Shown here in pieces: positions 10,002 to 17,078 of a stretch of 64,000 nucleotides of DNA. The translations under genes were made by a program, and so were the position numbers. Position 1 is the stretch's first letter. Every line of letters starts with the position of its first letter. This DNA is from Mycobacterium sp. ST-F2 (GTDB lineage Bacteria; Actinomycetota; Actinomycetes; Mycobacteriales; Mycobacteriaceae), in contig NZ_JMHT01000031.1 of assembly GCF_001905655.1 (NCBI RefSeq), positions 1-64,000 on the forward strand. Direction: 5' to 3'. The notes beneath the pieces were generated by a model, which saw only the letters and a list, made by a program, of their open reading frames with translations, was not told where the DNA came from and ran no database searches.

Positions 10002-10772
10002 CTACAGATCCCCGACGGTGAGGATGCCGTCTTCGATGGCGCGGGCCAGCAACGCGGATTTGGTCGGCGCCGGCCGGCCGACCGCCGCGTATTTGGCGCG
10101 CGCCCGTTGCAGGTGGGTGCGGACGGTGCTCGGCGCGATGAAGAGCCGCTGGCCCACCAGATCCTTGCTCTCGGTCTGGAACCAGGCCACCAGTACTTCT
10201 TTTTCGCGCTCCGAGAGGTTCGGGCGGCCGTCGGTGCGATCGTTGAACAGCGCGCGAGCCATGCGCGGCCCCAGATAAGGCGTGCCCGACGCCGCGGCAT
10301 GGATCGCGTCGATCAGATGCGCCCGGCCCTCCGACTTGACCAGGTACGCAACCGCACCGAGGTCGAGGCAGGTCAGGATGACCTCGTCGCTGTTGATGTG
10401 CGAATAGACGATCACCTTGTGGCCGAGGTCGCACAGTCGTTGCAGAGCCCCGAAGGCGGGCTTGTTGCCGTCGATCTGCAGGTCCAGCAACACGACATCG
10501 ACAGCGGTGCCGACATCCGGGGGAGCAGCGAGGAACGACTCGGGATCGAGATGGGTCGCCGCGACGTCGATACGTGGCTCGGCGCCGGCGCACCAGGCCT
10601 GCACTCCGGCATGCACGACGTCGTGATCGTCGACAACGGCAACGCGAACGATTGCCGCGGCAAAACCGTCGTCGCCGCAGCCGGTGTCGGGTACCCCCCT
10701 GGTCGTCACGTTGCCAGACACTATCCAATGTGCGGCGCGCTGTCGGGTCGGATCAATCATCGGATTCGACAA
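10002..10772 (-). CDS. LuxR/NarL-family response regulator
   Basis: The receiver domain has the acidic pair (VAVVDDHDVVHAG), the phosphoacceptor Asp in VVLLDLQIDG, and a switch region VIVYSH with the conserved Lys in AYLVKSEGR. The C-terminal LuxR helix-turn-helix is LSEREKEVLVAWFQTESKDLVGQRLFIAPSTVRTHLQRARAKY in outline. It should therefore be a phosphorylation-competent DNA-binding regulator, probably partnered by the tail-to-tail sensor kinase. About 40 residues precede the receiver core, so a start further downstream is possible. It lies 27 bp after a paralogue on the same strand, suggesting an operon of two sister regulators. Confidence 0.85.
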   Translation of the reverse strand: MSNPMIDPTRQRAAHWIVSGNVTTRGVPDTGCGDDGFAAAIVRVAVVDDHDVVHAGVQAWCAGAEPRIDVAATHLDPESFLAAPPDVGTAVDVVLLDLQIDGNKPAFGALQRLCDLGHKVIVYSHINSDEVILTCLDLGAVAYLVKSEGRAHLIDAIHAAASGTPYLGPRMARALFNDRTDGRPNLSEREKEVLVAWFQTESKDLVGQRLFIAPSTVRTHLQRARAKYAAVGRPAPTKSALLARAIEDGILTVGDL

Positions 10773-10799
10773 AGCGCTGCGGATTTCGGGCGCGCGCCG

Positions 10800-11480
10800 T
10801 CACAGGTCATCGATACTGATGATGCGGTCCTGGATGGCGCGGGCCACCAGCGCGGCCTTGGTGCCGGCCGGGCGACCGGCCGCGGTGTACTTCGCGCGAA
10901 TGCGCTGCAGGTGGGTGCGCACGGTGCTGGGCGCCAGGAACAACTGCTGAGCCACCAGGTCCTTGCTGTCGGTCTGAAACCAGGCCAAGAGCACCTCCTG
11001 CTCCCGCGGTGCCAGCACCGGGCGCAGGCAGGCGTCATGCCCTTGCAATGCGGCCTCCATGCTCGGCCCCGCGTACGGCGTCGCGGTGACCGCCGACCGG
11101 ATGGCCGCGAGCAGATGATCGCGACCCTCGGCTTTTGTCAGATAGCTGAGGGCACCCGATGCGATCACGCTGCGGATCGCGTCGTGGTCGGTCAGATGGG
11201 AGTACACGACGACGCGATGTCCGCGGGCCGAGAGTTCGCGCACGGCATTGAAACTGGGTGGTTCGTCGACGTTCAGGCCCAGCAGCACCACGTGTGCGCG
11301 GTCTGCGGGAATGGGATGTTCGCGAAGCAACTGACCGATATCGGTGTAGTGCGCAGCGGCAGCGGCGCTGAGTTCGCCGTCCGCGGCCAGCCACGACGAG
11401 ATCCCCGCATAGACCACTTCGTAGGCGTCGACCACGGACACGTTCGACACCCGGCAGGCGACAAGCGCTTCGCTCCCCAT
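10800..11480 (-). CDS. Atypical LuxR-family response regulator lacking the phosphoacceptor Asp
   Basis: This 226-residue paralogue of the next regulator keeps the LuxR DNA-binding domain (APREQEVLLAWFQTDSKDLV through STVRTHLQRIRAKY) and the receiver fold. The phosphorylation site LLDL has become VVLLGLNVDE, and the acidic pair DD has become DA (SVVDAYEVVYAG). The switch Lys in SYLTKAEGR remains. It cannot be phosphorylated in the usual way and may act constitutively, bind a ligand, or form heterodimers with its sister. ATG at 11480 is preferred over a TTG three codons upstream. It is the first gene of the two-regulator operon. Confidence 0.85.
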   Translation of the reverse strand: MGSEALVACRVSNVSVVDAYEVVYAGISSWLAADGELSAAAAAHYTDIGQLLREHPIPADRAHVVLLGLNVDEPPSFNAVRELSARGHRVVVYSHLTDHDAIRSVIASGALSYLTKAEGRDHLLAAIRSAVTATPYAGPSMEAALQGHDACLRPVLAPREQEVLLAWFQTDSKDLVAQQLFLAPSTVRTHLQRIRAKYTAAGRPAGTKAALVARAIQDRIISIDDL

Positions 11481-11955
11481 CGGTCTCAACCCCCTGACTC
11501 AATCCCTTGCCGCTGTGCCGGTCACTATTTGCTGGAAGCCAGACCAGTGACGCTGATCAGAACTTTAATCCGGGACGAATCCGATGTACAGCATTTTTCG
11601 AACGAGTGGTATGTATTTCCGCCTGGAAGGCGACTGCTAATATTGACCGGCTCGTAGGCGATATGTGATAGTGCCAGGTGACGTCGTTTTGTTTGGCTCA
11701 CCCGGGGTGTCGGTCGCGCTGGTGGGACTCTCGCGCTGATCGCCGCATCGTTGGCGGTGGCGCCTGGTCGGTGGCCAAAGACCGGGTTGTGTGCGGGAGG
11801 TCCGTCGGCGCTCTCGGAGTCTTTGCTGACGTGCTCTAGGTTCGGTACCTGACCGCATTGGGGGCGGAGCCGGTTCAGGCGTCCACGGTGGGCCGCCGCG
11901 GGGGCGCGAAATCGGTTGGTGCACAGGCAACGGGACCCCACTCTCGACACCGTGA
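11481..11955. other. Long non-coding interval upstream of the regulator operon and the KstR-marked operon
   Basis: This ~475-bp divergent interval is less GC-rich than its surroundings at 11540-11660. The frames in it lack coding character and no family is recognisable. A weak promoter-like arrangement on the plus strand (ttgacc near 11642, then tgatag after 17 bp) is the only other signal seen. The right end abuts the KstR-like operator. Confidence 0.5.
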
Positions 11956-11971
11956 CTAGAACGTGTTCTAG
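11956..11971 (+). promoter_or_regulatory. KstR-like operator
   Basis: The perfect 16-bp palindrome ctagaacgtgttctag contains TAGAACGTGTTCTA, an exact match to the KstR motif TNNAACNNGTTNNA. It lies 8 bp before the GTG start of the thioesterase gene, so KstR binding would block its promoter. KstR is the cholesterol/lipid catabolism repressor of mycobacteria and rhodococci. Confidence 0.75.
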
Positions 11972-11978
11972 TTCAGGG

Positions 11979-12602
11979 GTGCTCGAGGGCACTTTGCACA
12001 CGCTGAACGCCGATGAGGTGGCGCGGATGCGGGCCATCTACGAACCGCTGACACAGTCCGTGCGCGAGCTCATCGACGCAACCATCCGGACGGAGACCGG
12101 TGCCGACACCGTCGCGGCGGTGAAGGCCGAGATCGACGCTGCCACCGCGCGGCTTCGGGCCAACCAGCTCGCCGGCTCGTTCGGTATCCGATTCGGGGCC
12201 CGGGGCAGCGAAATGCCCTGGGGTAACGCGGTGATCGGCGTCCGTAATCCGATCGCCCCGCCCGTGGTCCTGATCCGGGCCGAGGACGGCAGCGTGTCCG
12301 CCGACTTCCACCTCGGCGCCGCGTACGAAGGCCCGCCGGGCCACGTGCACGGCGGAGTGTCGGCCATGATTCTCGACCACGTGCTGGGTGAGGGCGCGAG
12401 CCTGCCCGGCAGTCCGCGGCTCACCGGCACACTCACCATGCGCTACCGCCGCATGACGCGTCTCGGCGATCTGCACACCGAAGCCCGCATCGTCCGGACC
12501 GAGGGCATCAAGACCTACGCCGTCGGGCACATCGCCGATGCCGAGGGCATCACGGTGGAGGCCGAGGGCGTGTTCATCACTCCGCGCTGGGCGCGGGACT
12601 GA
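11979..12602 (+). CDS. PaaI-type hotdog thioesterase
   Basis: The 207-residue protein has a ~100-residue helical N-terminus and a hotdog domain containing GPPGHVHGGVSAMILDHVLG, the family pattern in which HGG and the following Asp serve acyl-CoA hydrolysis. It probably hydrolyses an acyl-CoA. The GTG at 11979 is preferred over an upstream start at 11916, because the latter would place the KstR-like palindrome inside the coding region. The enoyl-CoA hydratase gene follows after 24 bp, so the two form an operon likely derepressed by sterol or lipid intermediates. Confidence 0.8.
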   Translation: MLEGTLHTLNADEVARMRAIYEPLTQSVRELIDATIRTETGADTVAAVKAEIDAATARLRANQLAGSFGIRFGARGSEMPWGNAVIGVRNPIAPPVVLIRAEDGSVSADFHLGAAYEGPPGHVHGGVSAMILDHVLGEGASLPGSPRLTGTLTMRYRRMTRLGDLHTEARIVRTEGIKTYAVGHIADAEGITVEAEGVFITPRWARD

Positions 12603-12626
12603 CCGAAATCTGTTTGGAGACAACCT

Positions 12627-13394
12627 GTGACCGATGCCGCGCTCGTTCAGATCGATGACACCAACCGGGTCCGCACCCTGACGCTGAACCGGCCCGACGC
12701 GCTCAACGCGTTCAGCGAGGCGCTGTATGACGCCACCACGATCGCACTCAAGGACGCCGCCGCCGATCCGGAGGTGTCGGTCGTACTGCTCACCGGCGCG
12801 GGCCGCGCTTTCAGTGCCGGCAACGATCTGGTGGAGATGCAGGAGATGGTCACCAACCCCGAATATCAGATGGGGGAGTACGGCTTTCCCGGGCTGATCG
12901 AGGCGCTCACGGCATTCCCCAAGCCACTGATCTGTGCGGTGAACGGCGTGGGTCTCGGGATCGGCACCACGATCCTCGGGTATGCGGATCTGGCGTTCAT
13001 GTCGACGGCGGCGCGGCTCAAGTGCCCCTTCACCAGCCTCGGTGTGGCCTCGGAGGCGGCGTCGTCGTACCTGTTGCCGCGGCTCATGGGGCGGCAGAAC
13101 GCCGCCTGGTTGCTGTTGTCCTCGGAGTGGGTGAGTGCCGAGGAGGCGCTGCGCATGGGTCTGGTCTGGCGGATCTGCGAACCCGACGATCTGCTGCCCG
13201 AGGCGCGTCGCCACGCGGAAATCATTGCCTCCCGGCCACTTTCGAGCCTGATGGCCGTCAAGTACGCCATGGTGGAACCGACGCGCGACGCCATCGTCGC
13301 GGCGACGCAGCGGGAGTCGGGTCAGTTCGCCGAGTTGCTCGGCGGTGCCGCCAACGCCGACGCGCTGAGCGCGTTCGTGGGGCGTAAGGGCTAG
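12627..13394 (+). CDS. Enoyl-CoA hydratase/isomerase family protein
   Basis: The 255-residue crotonase-fold protein has the opening TLTLNRPDALNAFS, the oxyanion-hole segment GAGRAFSAGNDL, and the second oxyanion segment AVNGVGLGIGTTILGYADLAF. In the catalytic loop SLGVASEAASSYLLPRLMG, SEA occupies the usual position of the second catalytic Glu. It probably hydrates or isomerises an enoyl-CoA in beta-oxidation of a fatty or sterol side chain. It starts with GTG behind a GGAGAC-type ribosome site and is the second gene behind the KstR-like operator. Confidence 0.85.
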   Translation: MTDAALVQIDDTNRVRTLTLNRPDALNAFSEALYDATTIALKDAAADPEVSVVLLTGAGRAFSAGNDLVEMQEMVTNPEYQMGEYGFPGLIEALTAFPKPLICAVNGVGLGIGTTILGYADLAFMSTAARLKCPFTSLGVASEAASSYLLPRLMGRQNAAWLLLSSEWVSAEEALRMGLVWRICEPDDLLPEARRHAEIIASRPLSSLMAVKYAMVEPTRDAIVAATQRESGQFAELLGGAANADALSAFVGRKG

Positions 13395-13402
13395 TACCAG
13401 AT

Positions 13403-13435
13403 CCGCAGTTATTGCGGAGTCCGCAGTTTGTGCGG
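13403..13435 (+). promoter_or_regulatory. Tandem palindromic operator before the HTH/VWA pair
   Basis: Two 15-bp near-identical palindromes, ccgcagttattgcgg (13403-13417) and ccgcagtttgtgcgg (13421-13435), follow each other with an 18-bp period. The common pattern is CCGCA-N5-TGCGG. They end 11 bp before the ATG of the next gene. Autoregulation by that small HTH-like protein is the natural guess. Confidence 0.65.
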
Positions 13436-13446
13436 TATGGTGGTTC

Positions 13447-13821
13447 ATGTCCAACCGCTACAACCGGATTCGTCAGCATCTTGCCGACGCGGAAGCCGCC
13501 GAGTCCGTAGCTGAAACGCTGCAGGGGCTTCGGTCGGTGTTGACCGAAGTCGGTGAGCTGCTCGACGAGCAGCTTGCCCGTGCCGTCGTCGACGACGAAA
13601 TGTCTTTGGCGGCAGCAGGAAAGAACGCCGGCCTCACCGAGAACGCGGTCGGGCCACGCTTGGCCAATACGGCGAGGTTGGCGCCGTATGCCACGTCGGG
13701 AAATCGGGTCACCGCAGAAGACGTCAAACGTGCGCGGTCCGACAAGTACGCCCAAACGCCGTTGCCGCCCGCTGCTCCGTCGGAACCCATGCGGTTCAAG
13801 CCCCGTCGCACCACCAAGTGA
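13447..13821 (+). CDS. Small putative HTH protein of unknown function
   Basis: The 124-residue protein belongs to no family I recognise. Residues ~1-50 are helical and acidic. Residues ~52-75 (DEMSLAAAGKNAGLTENAVG) look like a helix-turn-helix of the kind that reads DNA, followed by a basic tail ending RFKPRRTTK. The tandem palindromes directly upstream suggest that it represses its own promoter. It precedes the VWA gene by 26 bp on the same strand, so the two are probably cotranscribed. DNA binding is inference from sequence pattern and context. Confidence 0.6.
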   Translation: MSNRYNRIRQHLADAEAAESVAETLQGLRSVLTEVGELLDEQLARAVVDDEMSLAAAGKNAGLTENAVGPRLANTARLAPYATSGNRVTAEDVKRARSDKYAQTPLPPAAPSEPMRFKPRRTTK

Positions 13822-13847
13822 ACCTGAGACAGCAGAAAGGACCGTTC

Positions 13848-14489
13848 ATGGCCAACCAGAACCTCACCCACCTCGTCTTTCTGCTCGACCGATCGGGGTC
13901 CATGCAGTCCATCAAGTCCGACGTCATCGGTGGTTTCGACGCCTTCGTGACCGAACAGCGCAGCGCCGAGGGTGAATGCACGGTGACTCTCGCGCAGTTC
14001 GACAACCAGTACGAGGTCGTCTACCACAAAATCCCGCTGACCTCGGTGCCGGCGCTGACGCTCGATCCCCGCGGCAGCACCGCGCTGCTGGACTCGATGG
14101 GCAAGCTCATCACCGACACCGCGGCCGAGATCAACATGCTCGTCGAAGACGACAAGCCGGGCACGGTCGTGGTGGCGATCATGACCGACGGCCTGGAGAA
14201 CGCCAGCACCGAATGGCGCCGGCCGGACATCAAATCCCTTGTCGAGCAGCAGACTTCGGCCGGTTGGGAATTTCTGTACATGGGTGCCGACCAGGACGCC
14301 GTCGAGGTCGGCAAGGGGCTCGGCGTCAAAGCGGAGCAGGCCGTCACCTATGCCCGGGGCCGGTCGCGCGAGGCCATCATGGCGACGTCGGCCAACGTGC
14401 GCGGTTACCGCAGCGCCAAGCTCGCCAACCCCGCGGCGGCCATGCCGGCCTTCACCGAAGCGCAGCGGGCCGAGCTCGCGGGGGAGTAG
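13848..14489 (+). CDS. Von Willebrand factor type A domain protein
   Basis: The 213-residue protein is almost entirely a VWA domain. The metal-ion-dependent adhesion site is intact: DRSGSMQS (DxSxS), the Thr in RGSTALLDS, and Asp in IMTDGLEN. There is no signal peptide or membrane helix, so it is cytoplasmic. Stand-alone VWA proteins often partner MoxR ATPases or stress (tellurium-type) proteins, but none is nearby. The ATG at 13848 is chosen because an AGAAAGGA site lies upstream and the fold starts there. It appears to be the target gene of the palindrome-controlled promoter. Confidence 0.8.
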   Translation: MANQNLTHLVFLLDRSGSMQSIKSDVIGGFDAFVTEQRSAEGECTVTLAQFDNQYEVVYHKIPLTSVPALTLDPRGSTALLDSMGKLITDTAAEINMLVEDDKPGTVVVAIMTDGLENASTEWRRPDIKSLVEQQTSAGWEFLYMGADQDAVEVGKGLGVKAEQAVTYARGRSREAIMATSANVRGYRSAKLANPAAAMPAFTEAQRAELAGE

Positions 14490-14492
14490 CCC

Positions 14493-14681
14493 CTAACCCG
14501 CCCGGTGCACCGGGCAGTCGGTGCGGGCCGCTTCGATGATGGCCCGCACAGTGCGGCGGCAGCGGCCGCAATCGAGGCCGGCGCCGCATTTCTCGGCGAT
14601 CTGCTTCGACGTGGTCGCACCGCCGGCGACGAGTTCGGTGACCACCTGGCTGGTCACGCCGGTACACAGACAGACGAACAT
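14493..14681 (-). CDS. Bacterioferritin-associated ferredoxin (Bfd)-like [2Fe-2S] protein
   Basis: This 62-residue protein has the BFD pattern MFVCLCTGVT with two Cys, then CGAGLDCGRC with the remaining Cys in the CxxC arrangement, which together bind a [2Fe-2S] cluster. Bfd donates electrons to bacterioferritin to release stored iron. The start codon overlaps the stop of the preceding gene (TGATG), so translation is coupled. It lies near bfrA, which supports the functional assignment. Longer upstream starts would overlap the preceding gene heavily and are unlikely. Confidence 0.85.
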   Translation of the reverse strand: MFVCLCTGVTSQVVTELVAGGATTSKQIAEKCGAGLDCGRCRRTVRAIIEAARTDCPVHRAG

Positions 14682-15340
14682 CAGCCGGTCTCCTCTGCGG
14701 AGAAGTCGACAGATGTGAGGTGAGCCAGGGTGCCGACGAAAACCGTTGGATAGACGCCGAATCCGGCGGCCGACATCCATTCGGCGGCGGCATCGGGGTG
14801 GTCGATCCAGCGGCGGGCGGCGGCTTCGCTCTCGATCTGCTGCAGGATCAGCACCTCGTGGCCGTCGTCGAACGCCCGGTACACCCAGACCTTGCAGACG
14901 CCGGCATCGCGGAAGCGTGCGGCGGCGTCATGCACCTTGTCCATCAGGGCGGGCACGTCCTCGACGGCGGTGACGACACCGACGACGACGGAAGCGACGG
15001 CATGCTCGCCCGGTGGCGGTTCGGCCAGATCGATCTTCTCGACGACTTCACCGGCGAAGACCGCGGGAATGTCGTCCACCCCGGACGCGTCGAAGAATTC
15101 GAATACCGCCGGTGACCGCAGGACTTCGCGGACAGAATTCGCATTGCGAATGCCGACAGTGGCCAATACGCGCCCCGGTTCCCACAACGACGAATACACG
15201 ACGACGTGGTGCGCAGAGAGATCGGTGAGGATTGAGCGGTGCGATTTCAGCCGCTCCCACATCGATTCGACATCGTCGACGCGATAATCGGCGGCGAGAA
15301 TGAGCGAGTGCATCGACTGCTCGCTCATCGGTCCTGCCAT
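14681..15340 (-). CDS. Conserved hypothetical protein in the iron-storage locus
   Basis: The 219-residue soluble protein seems to be built of two ferredoxin-like repeats: residues ~10-95 and ~115-205 both have the pattern of a small alpha/beta ABM-type domain, and the second ends with an IDHPDAAAEWM segment. I do not recognise a catalytic motif. It is translationally coupled to the bfd-like gene and lies behind an IdeR-like box shared with divergent bfrA, so a role in iron handling is inferred from context. An ATG at 15328 with an AGGA site is an alternative start. Confidence 0.6.
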   Translation of the reverse strand: MAGPMSEQSMHSLILAADYRVDDVESMWERLKSHRSILTDLSAHHVVVYSSLWEPGRVLATVGIRNANSVREVLRSPAVFEFFDASGVDDIPAVFAGEVVEKIDLAEPPPGEHAVASVVVGVVTAVEDVPALMDKVHDAAARFRDAGVCKVWVYRAFDDGHEVLILQQIESEAAARRWIDHPDAAAEWMSAAGFGVYPTVFVGTLAHLTSVDFSAEETG

Positions 15341-15379
15341 TCCGGTTCGCTCGGGACCGCGGGCGGACGCCCGCGGTGG

Positions 15380-15398
15380 TTAGTGCAGTCTAACCTTA
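15380..15398. promoter_or_regulatory. IdeR-like iron box between the bfd operon and bfrA
   Basis: On the minus strand the 19-mer TAAGGTTAGACTGCACTAA matches the IdeR consensus TWAGGTWAGSCTWACCTWA at 15 of 19 positions, with one perfect half-site. It lies 40 bp upstream of the bfd operon and 180 bp upstream of bfrA. Iron-dependent control of the locus is therefore likely. Confidence 0.6.
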
Positions 15399-15577
15399 CT
15401 TAGGCCAGCCAGTCCATAGCTGCTGGCCAGCGACGAAGGCGCGCATCCCGAAACCTGGGAAACGCGGACCCGATCCGGTCCCCCGCGCGAGGCCGCTGCA
15501 CTACGTTTGAGGCAGGCACGTTGTTGTTCCGCGCCAGTGACACTTGACCAGCCCCCGATGGTGTTTAAGGAGCCGAA

Positions 15578-16057
15578 ATGCAAGGCGACCCCGAAATCCT
15601 CAAACTGCTCAACGAGCAATTGACCAGCGAGCTGACGGCAATAAACCAGTACTTTCTGCATTCAAAAATGCAGGACAATTGGGGCTTCACCGAGTTGGCC
15701 AAGCACACTCGTGAAGAGTCGATCGAGGAAATGCACCACGCGGAAACCCTCACCGATCGCATACTGCTGCTGGACGGCCTCCCCAATTACCAGCGGTTGT
15801 TCTCGCTGCGTGTCGGCCAGACACTGCGCGAGCAGTTCGAGGCCGACCTGGCCATCGAGTACGAGGTGGTGACGCGTCTGAAGCCCGGCATCATCATGTG
15901 CCGCGAGAAGGGCGATGCCACCAGCGCCAACATCTTCGAGGCCATCCTTGCCGACGAGGAAGGCCACATCGACTATCTGGAAACCCAGCTGGAGCTGATG
16001 GACAAGCTCGGTGAGCAGCTCTACGCGGCACAGTGTGTGTCGCGCCCGCCGTCCTAA
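15578..16057 (+). CDS. bfrA: Bacterioferritin BfrA
   Basis: The 159-residue four-helix ferritin has the BfrA opening MQGDPEILKLLNEQLTSELTAINQY, with ferroxidase Glu18, the ESIEEMHHAETL segment with Glu51/His54 and haem-ligand Met52, and EEGHIDYLETQ near residues 127-135. It oxidises Fe(II) and stores ferric iron in a 24-mer shell, with haem at subunit interfaces. It matches M. tuberculosis Rv1876 in length. The divergent bfd-like gene supplies the probable electron donor for iron release. A GGAG site precedes the ATG. Confidence 0.95.
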   Translation: MQGDPEILKLLNEQLTSELTAINQYFLHSKMQDNWGFTELAKHTREESIEEMHHAETLTDRILLLDGLPNYQRLFSLRVGQTLREQFEADLAIEYEVVTRLKPGIIMCREKGDATSANIFEAILADEEGHIDYLETQLELMDKLGEQLYAAQCVSRPPS

Positions 16058-16099
16058 CCGGTGCCCTGGAGGGTCCGAAGAACTCGTCCGCCAATAAAC

Positions 16100-16113
16100 T
16101 AGAACTTGTTTCA
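16100..16113 (+). promoter_or_regulatory. KstR-like operator
   Basis: TAGAACTTGTTTCA fits TNNAACNNGTTNNA exactly and ends 22 bp before the ATG of the CMD-family gene. The surrounding sequence aaactagaacttgtttcagtt matches the AT-flanked form of known KstR sites. Confidence 0.7.
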
Positions 16114-16135
16114 GTTTTGGCGTAGCGTGCGAAAA

Positions 16136-16618
16136 ATGAGCCGAATCGGAGATTCCAGCGACGACGACGTGACCGAGTGGGTGCTCAAGTCGCCCGATAT
16201 CGGTACGGCCATGGCCGGTTTCACGCACGCCGTCTACACCAAGGGGCGCTTGCCGTTACGCGTCCGCGAACTCGCCCGCACGGTGATCGCCCTCGACAAC
16301 GAATGCGTGACGTGCCAGAACACCCGTGACTCGGCCGGTCCGGCTGCCGGCGTCGACGAGGATCTCTACAACCACGCGGGCGTCTGGCAGACCTGGCCCG
16401 GTTACTCCGAGCAGGAGCGCATCGCAGCCGAGTTCGCCTACCGCTTCGCCACCGACCACACCGGTCTGCGCGACGACGAGGACTTCTGGGCCCGTGCCGC
16501 AGAGCATTTCAGCGACGAACTGCTGACAGACCTGGCGCTGTCCTGCGCGATGTGGCTCGGTATGGGCCGGATGCTGCGCACCCTGGACATCGGCCAGGCC
16601 TGCAAGATCACCCTCTGA
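16136..16618 (+). CDS. Carboxymuconolactone decarboxylase/AhpD-family protein
   Basis: The 160-residue all-helical protein carries the AhpD/CMD signature VIALDNECVTCQNTRD, with the CxxC redox pair near residues 60-63. Family members are peroxidase partners or lactone decarboxylases; here the CxxC favours thiol redox chemistry. A KstR-like site directly upstream places it with sterol or lipid catabolism, where CMD proteins are frequent. The ATG at 16136 (MSRIGDSS) is chosen because an upstream start at 16106 would lie inside the operator. Its 3' end meets the convergent SnoaL-like gene 4 bp away. Confidence 0.8.
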   Translation: MSRIGDSSDDDVTEWVLKSPDIGTAMAGFTHAVYTKGRLPLRVRELARTVIALDNECVTCQNTRDSAGPAAGVDEDLYNHAGVWQTWPGYSEQERIAAEFAYRFATDHTGLRDDEDFWARAAEHFSDELLTDLALSCAMWLGMGRMLRTLDIGQACKITL

Positions 16619-16622
16619 ATTA

Positions 16623-17078
16623 CTACACCAGGCCTGTCGCGTCGAAAATCCACGACATGTCGGCCGTCGCGAAATTCTCCAGCCAGGACGGCGGGGCGAA
16701 GTTCGTCAGCCCGCTCATGTCCCAGTAGTCCTTCCACAACGTCACCTTGCCGTTCTCGACACGGTGCACGGTGACGAACTTGAGCACCGCGGATTCGCCG
16801 GTCTCCCAATGCCATTCCTCGTGGTGCTCGTTCATCGCGTCGGCGCCGTCGGTCAGCAGCAGGCCGTCGAAGTTCTCGTACGAGGCCAGCGGTTCCAGGC
16901 CGATCTTCAGGCGCTTGACGATGTCCTCAGGTCCGCGGGCGGCCGCAGCCGGGCCGACCGGCATGTCGAGGTAGATGCAGTCGTCGGACACGAACTCCTT
17001 CAGCCGGTCCCAGTCCCGCGCCGACAGCGCCTTCCATAATCCGCGGATCGTATCCTCAACCGACACTGGCGAATTCAC
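16623..17078 (-). CDS. SnoaL/limonene-epoxide-hydrolase-like NTF2-fold protein
   Basis: The 151-residue protein has an NTF2-like fold: an opening helix pair (VEDTIRGLWKALSARDWDRLKEF), then DDCIYLDMPVGP, and alternating strands with VTVHRVENGKVTLWKDYWD. The family includes polyketide cyclases and epoxide hydrolases working on hydrophobic substrates, often steroids in actinobacteria. The GTG at 17078 overlaps the end of the amidohydrolase gene by 23 bp, with AAGGA upstream, so the two are cotranscribed and probably translationally coupled. The longer frame to 17384 lies inside the upstream gene and is not coding. Confidence 0.75.
   Translation of the reverse strand: MNSPVSVEDTIRGLWKALSARDWDRLKEFVSDDCIYLDMPVGPAAAARGPEDIVKRLKIGLEPLASYENFDGLLLTDGADAMNEHHEEWHWETGESAVLKFVTVHRVENGKVTLWKDYWDMSGLTNFAPPSWLENFATADMSWIFDATGLV

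Noticed and set aside
11525..12037. 170-codon minus-strand frame in the long intergenic region
   Set aside because: It would cover the KstR operator and the thioesterase start, and its protein has no family pattern.
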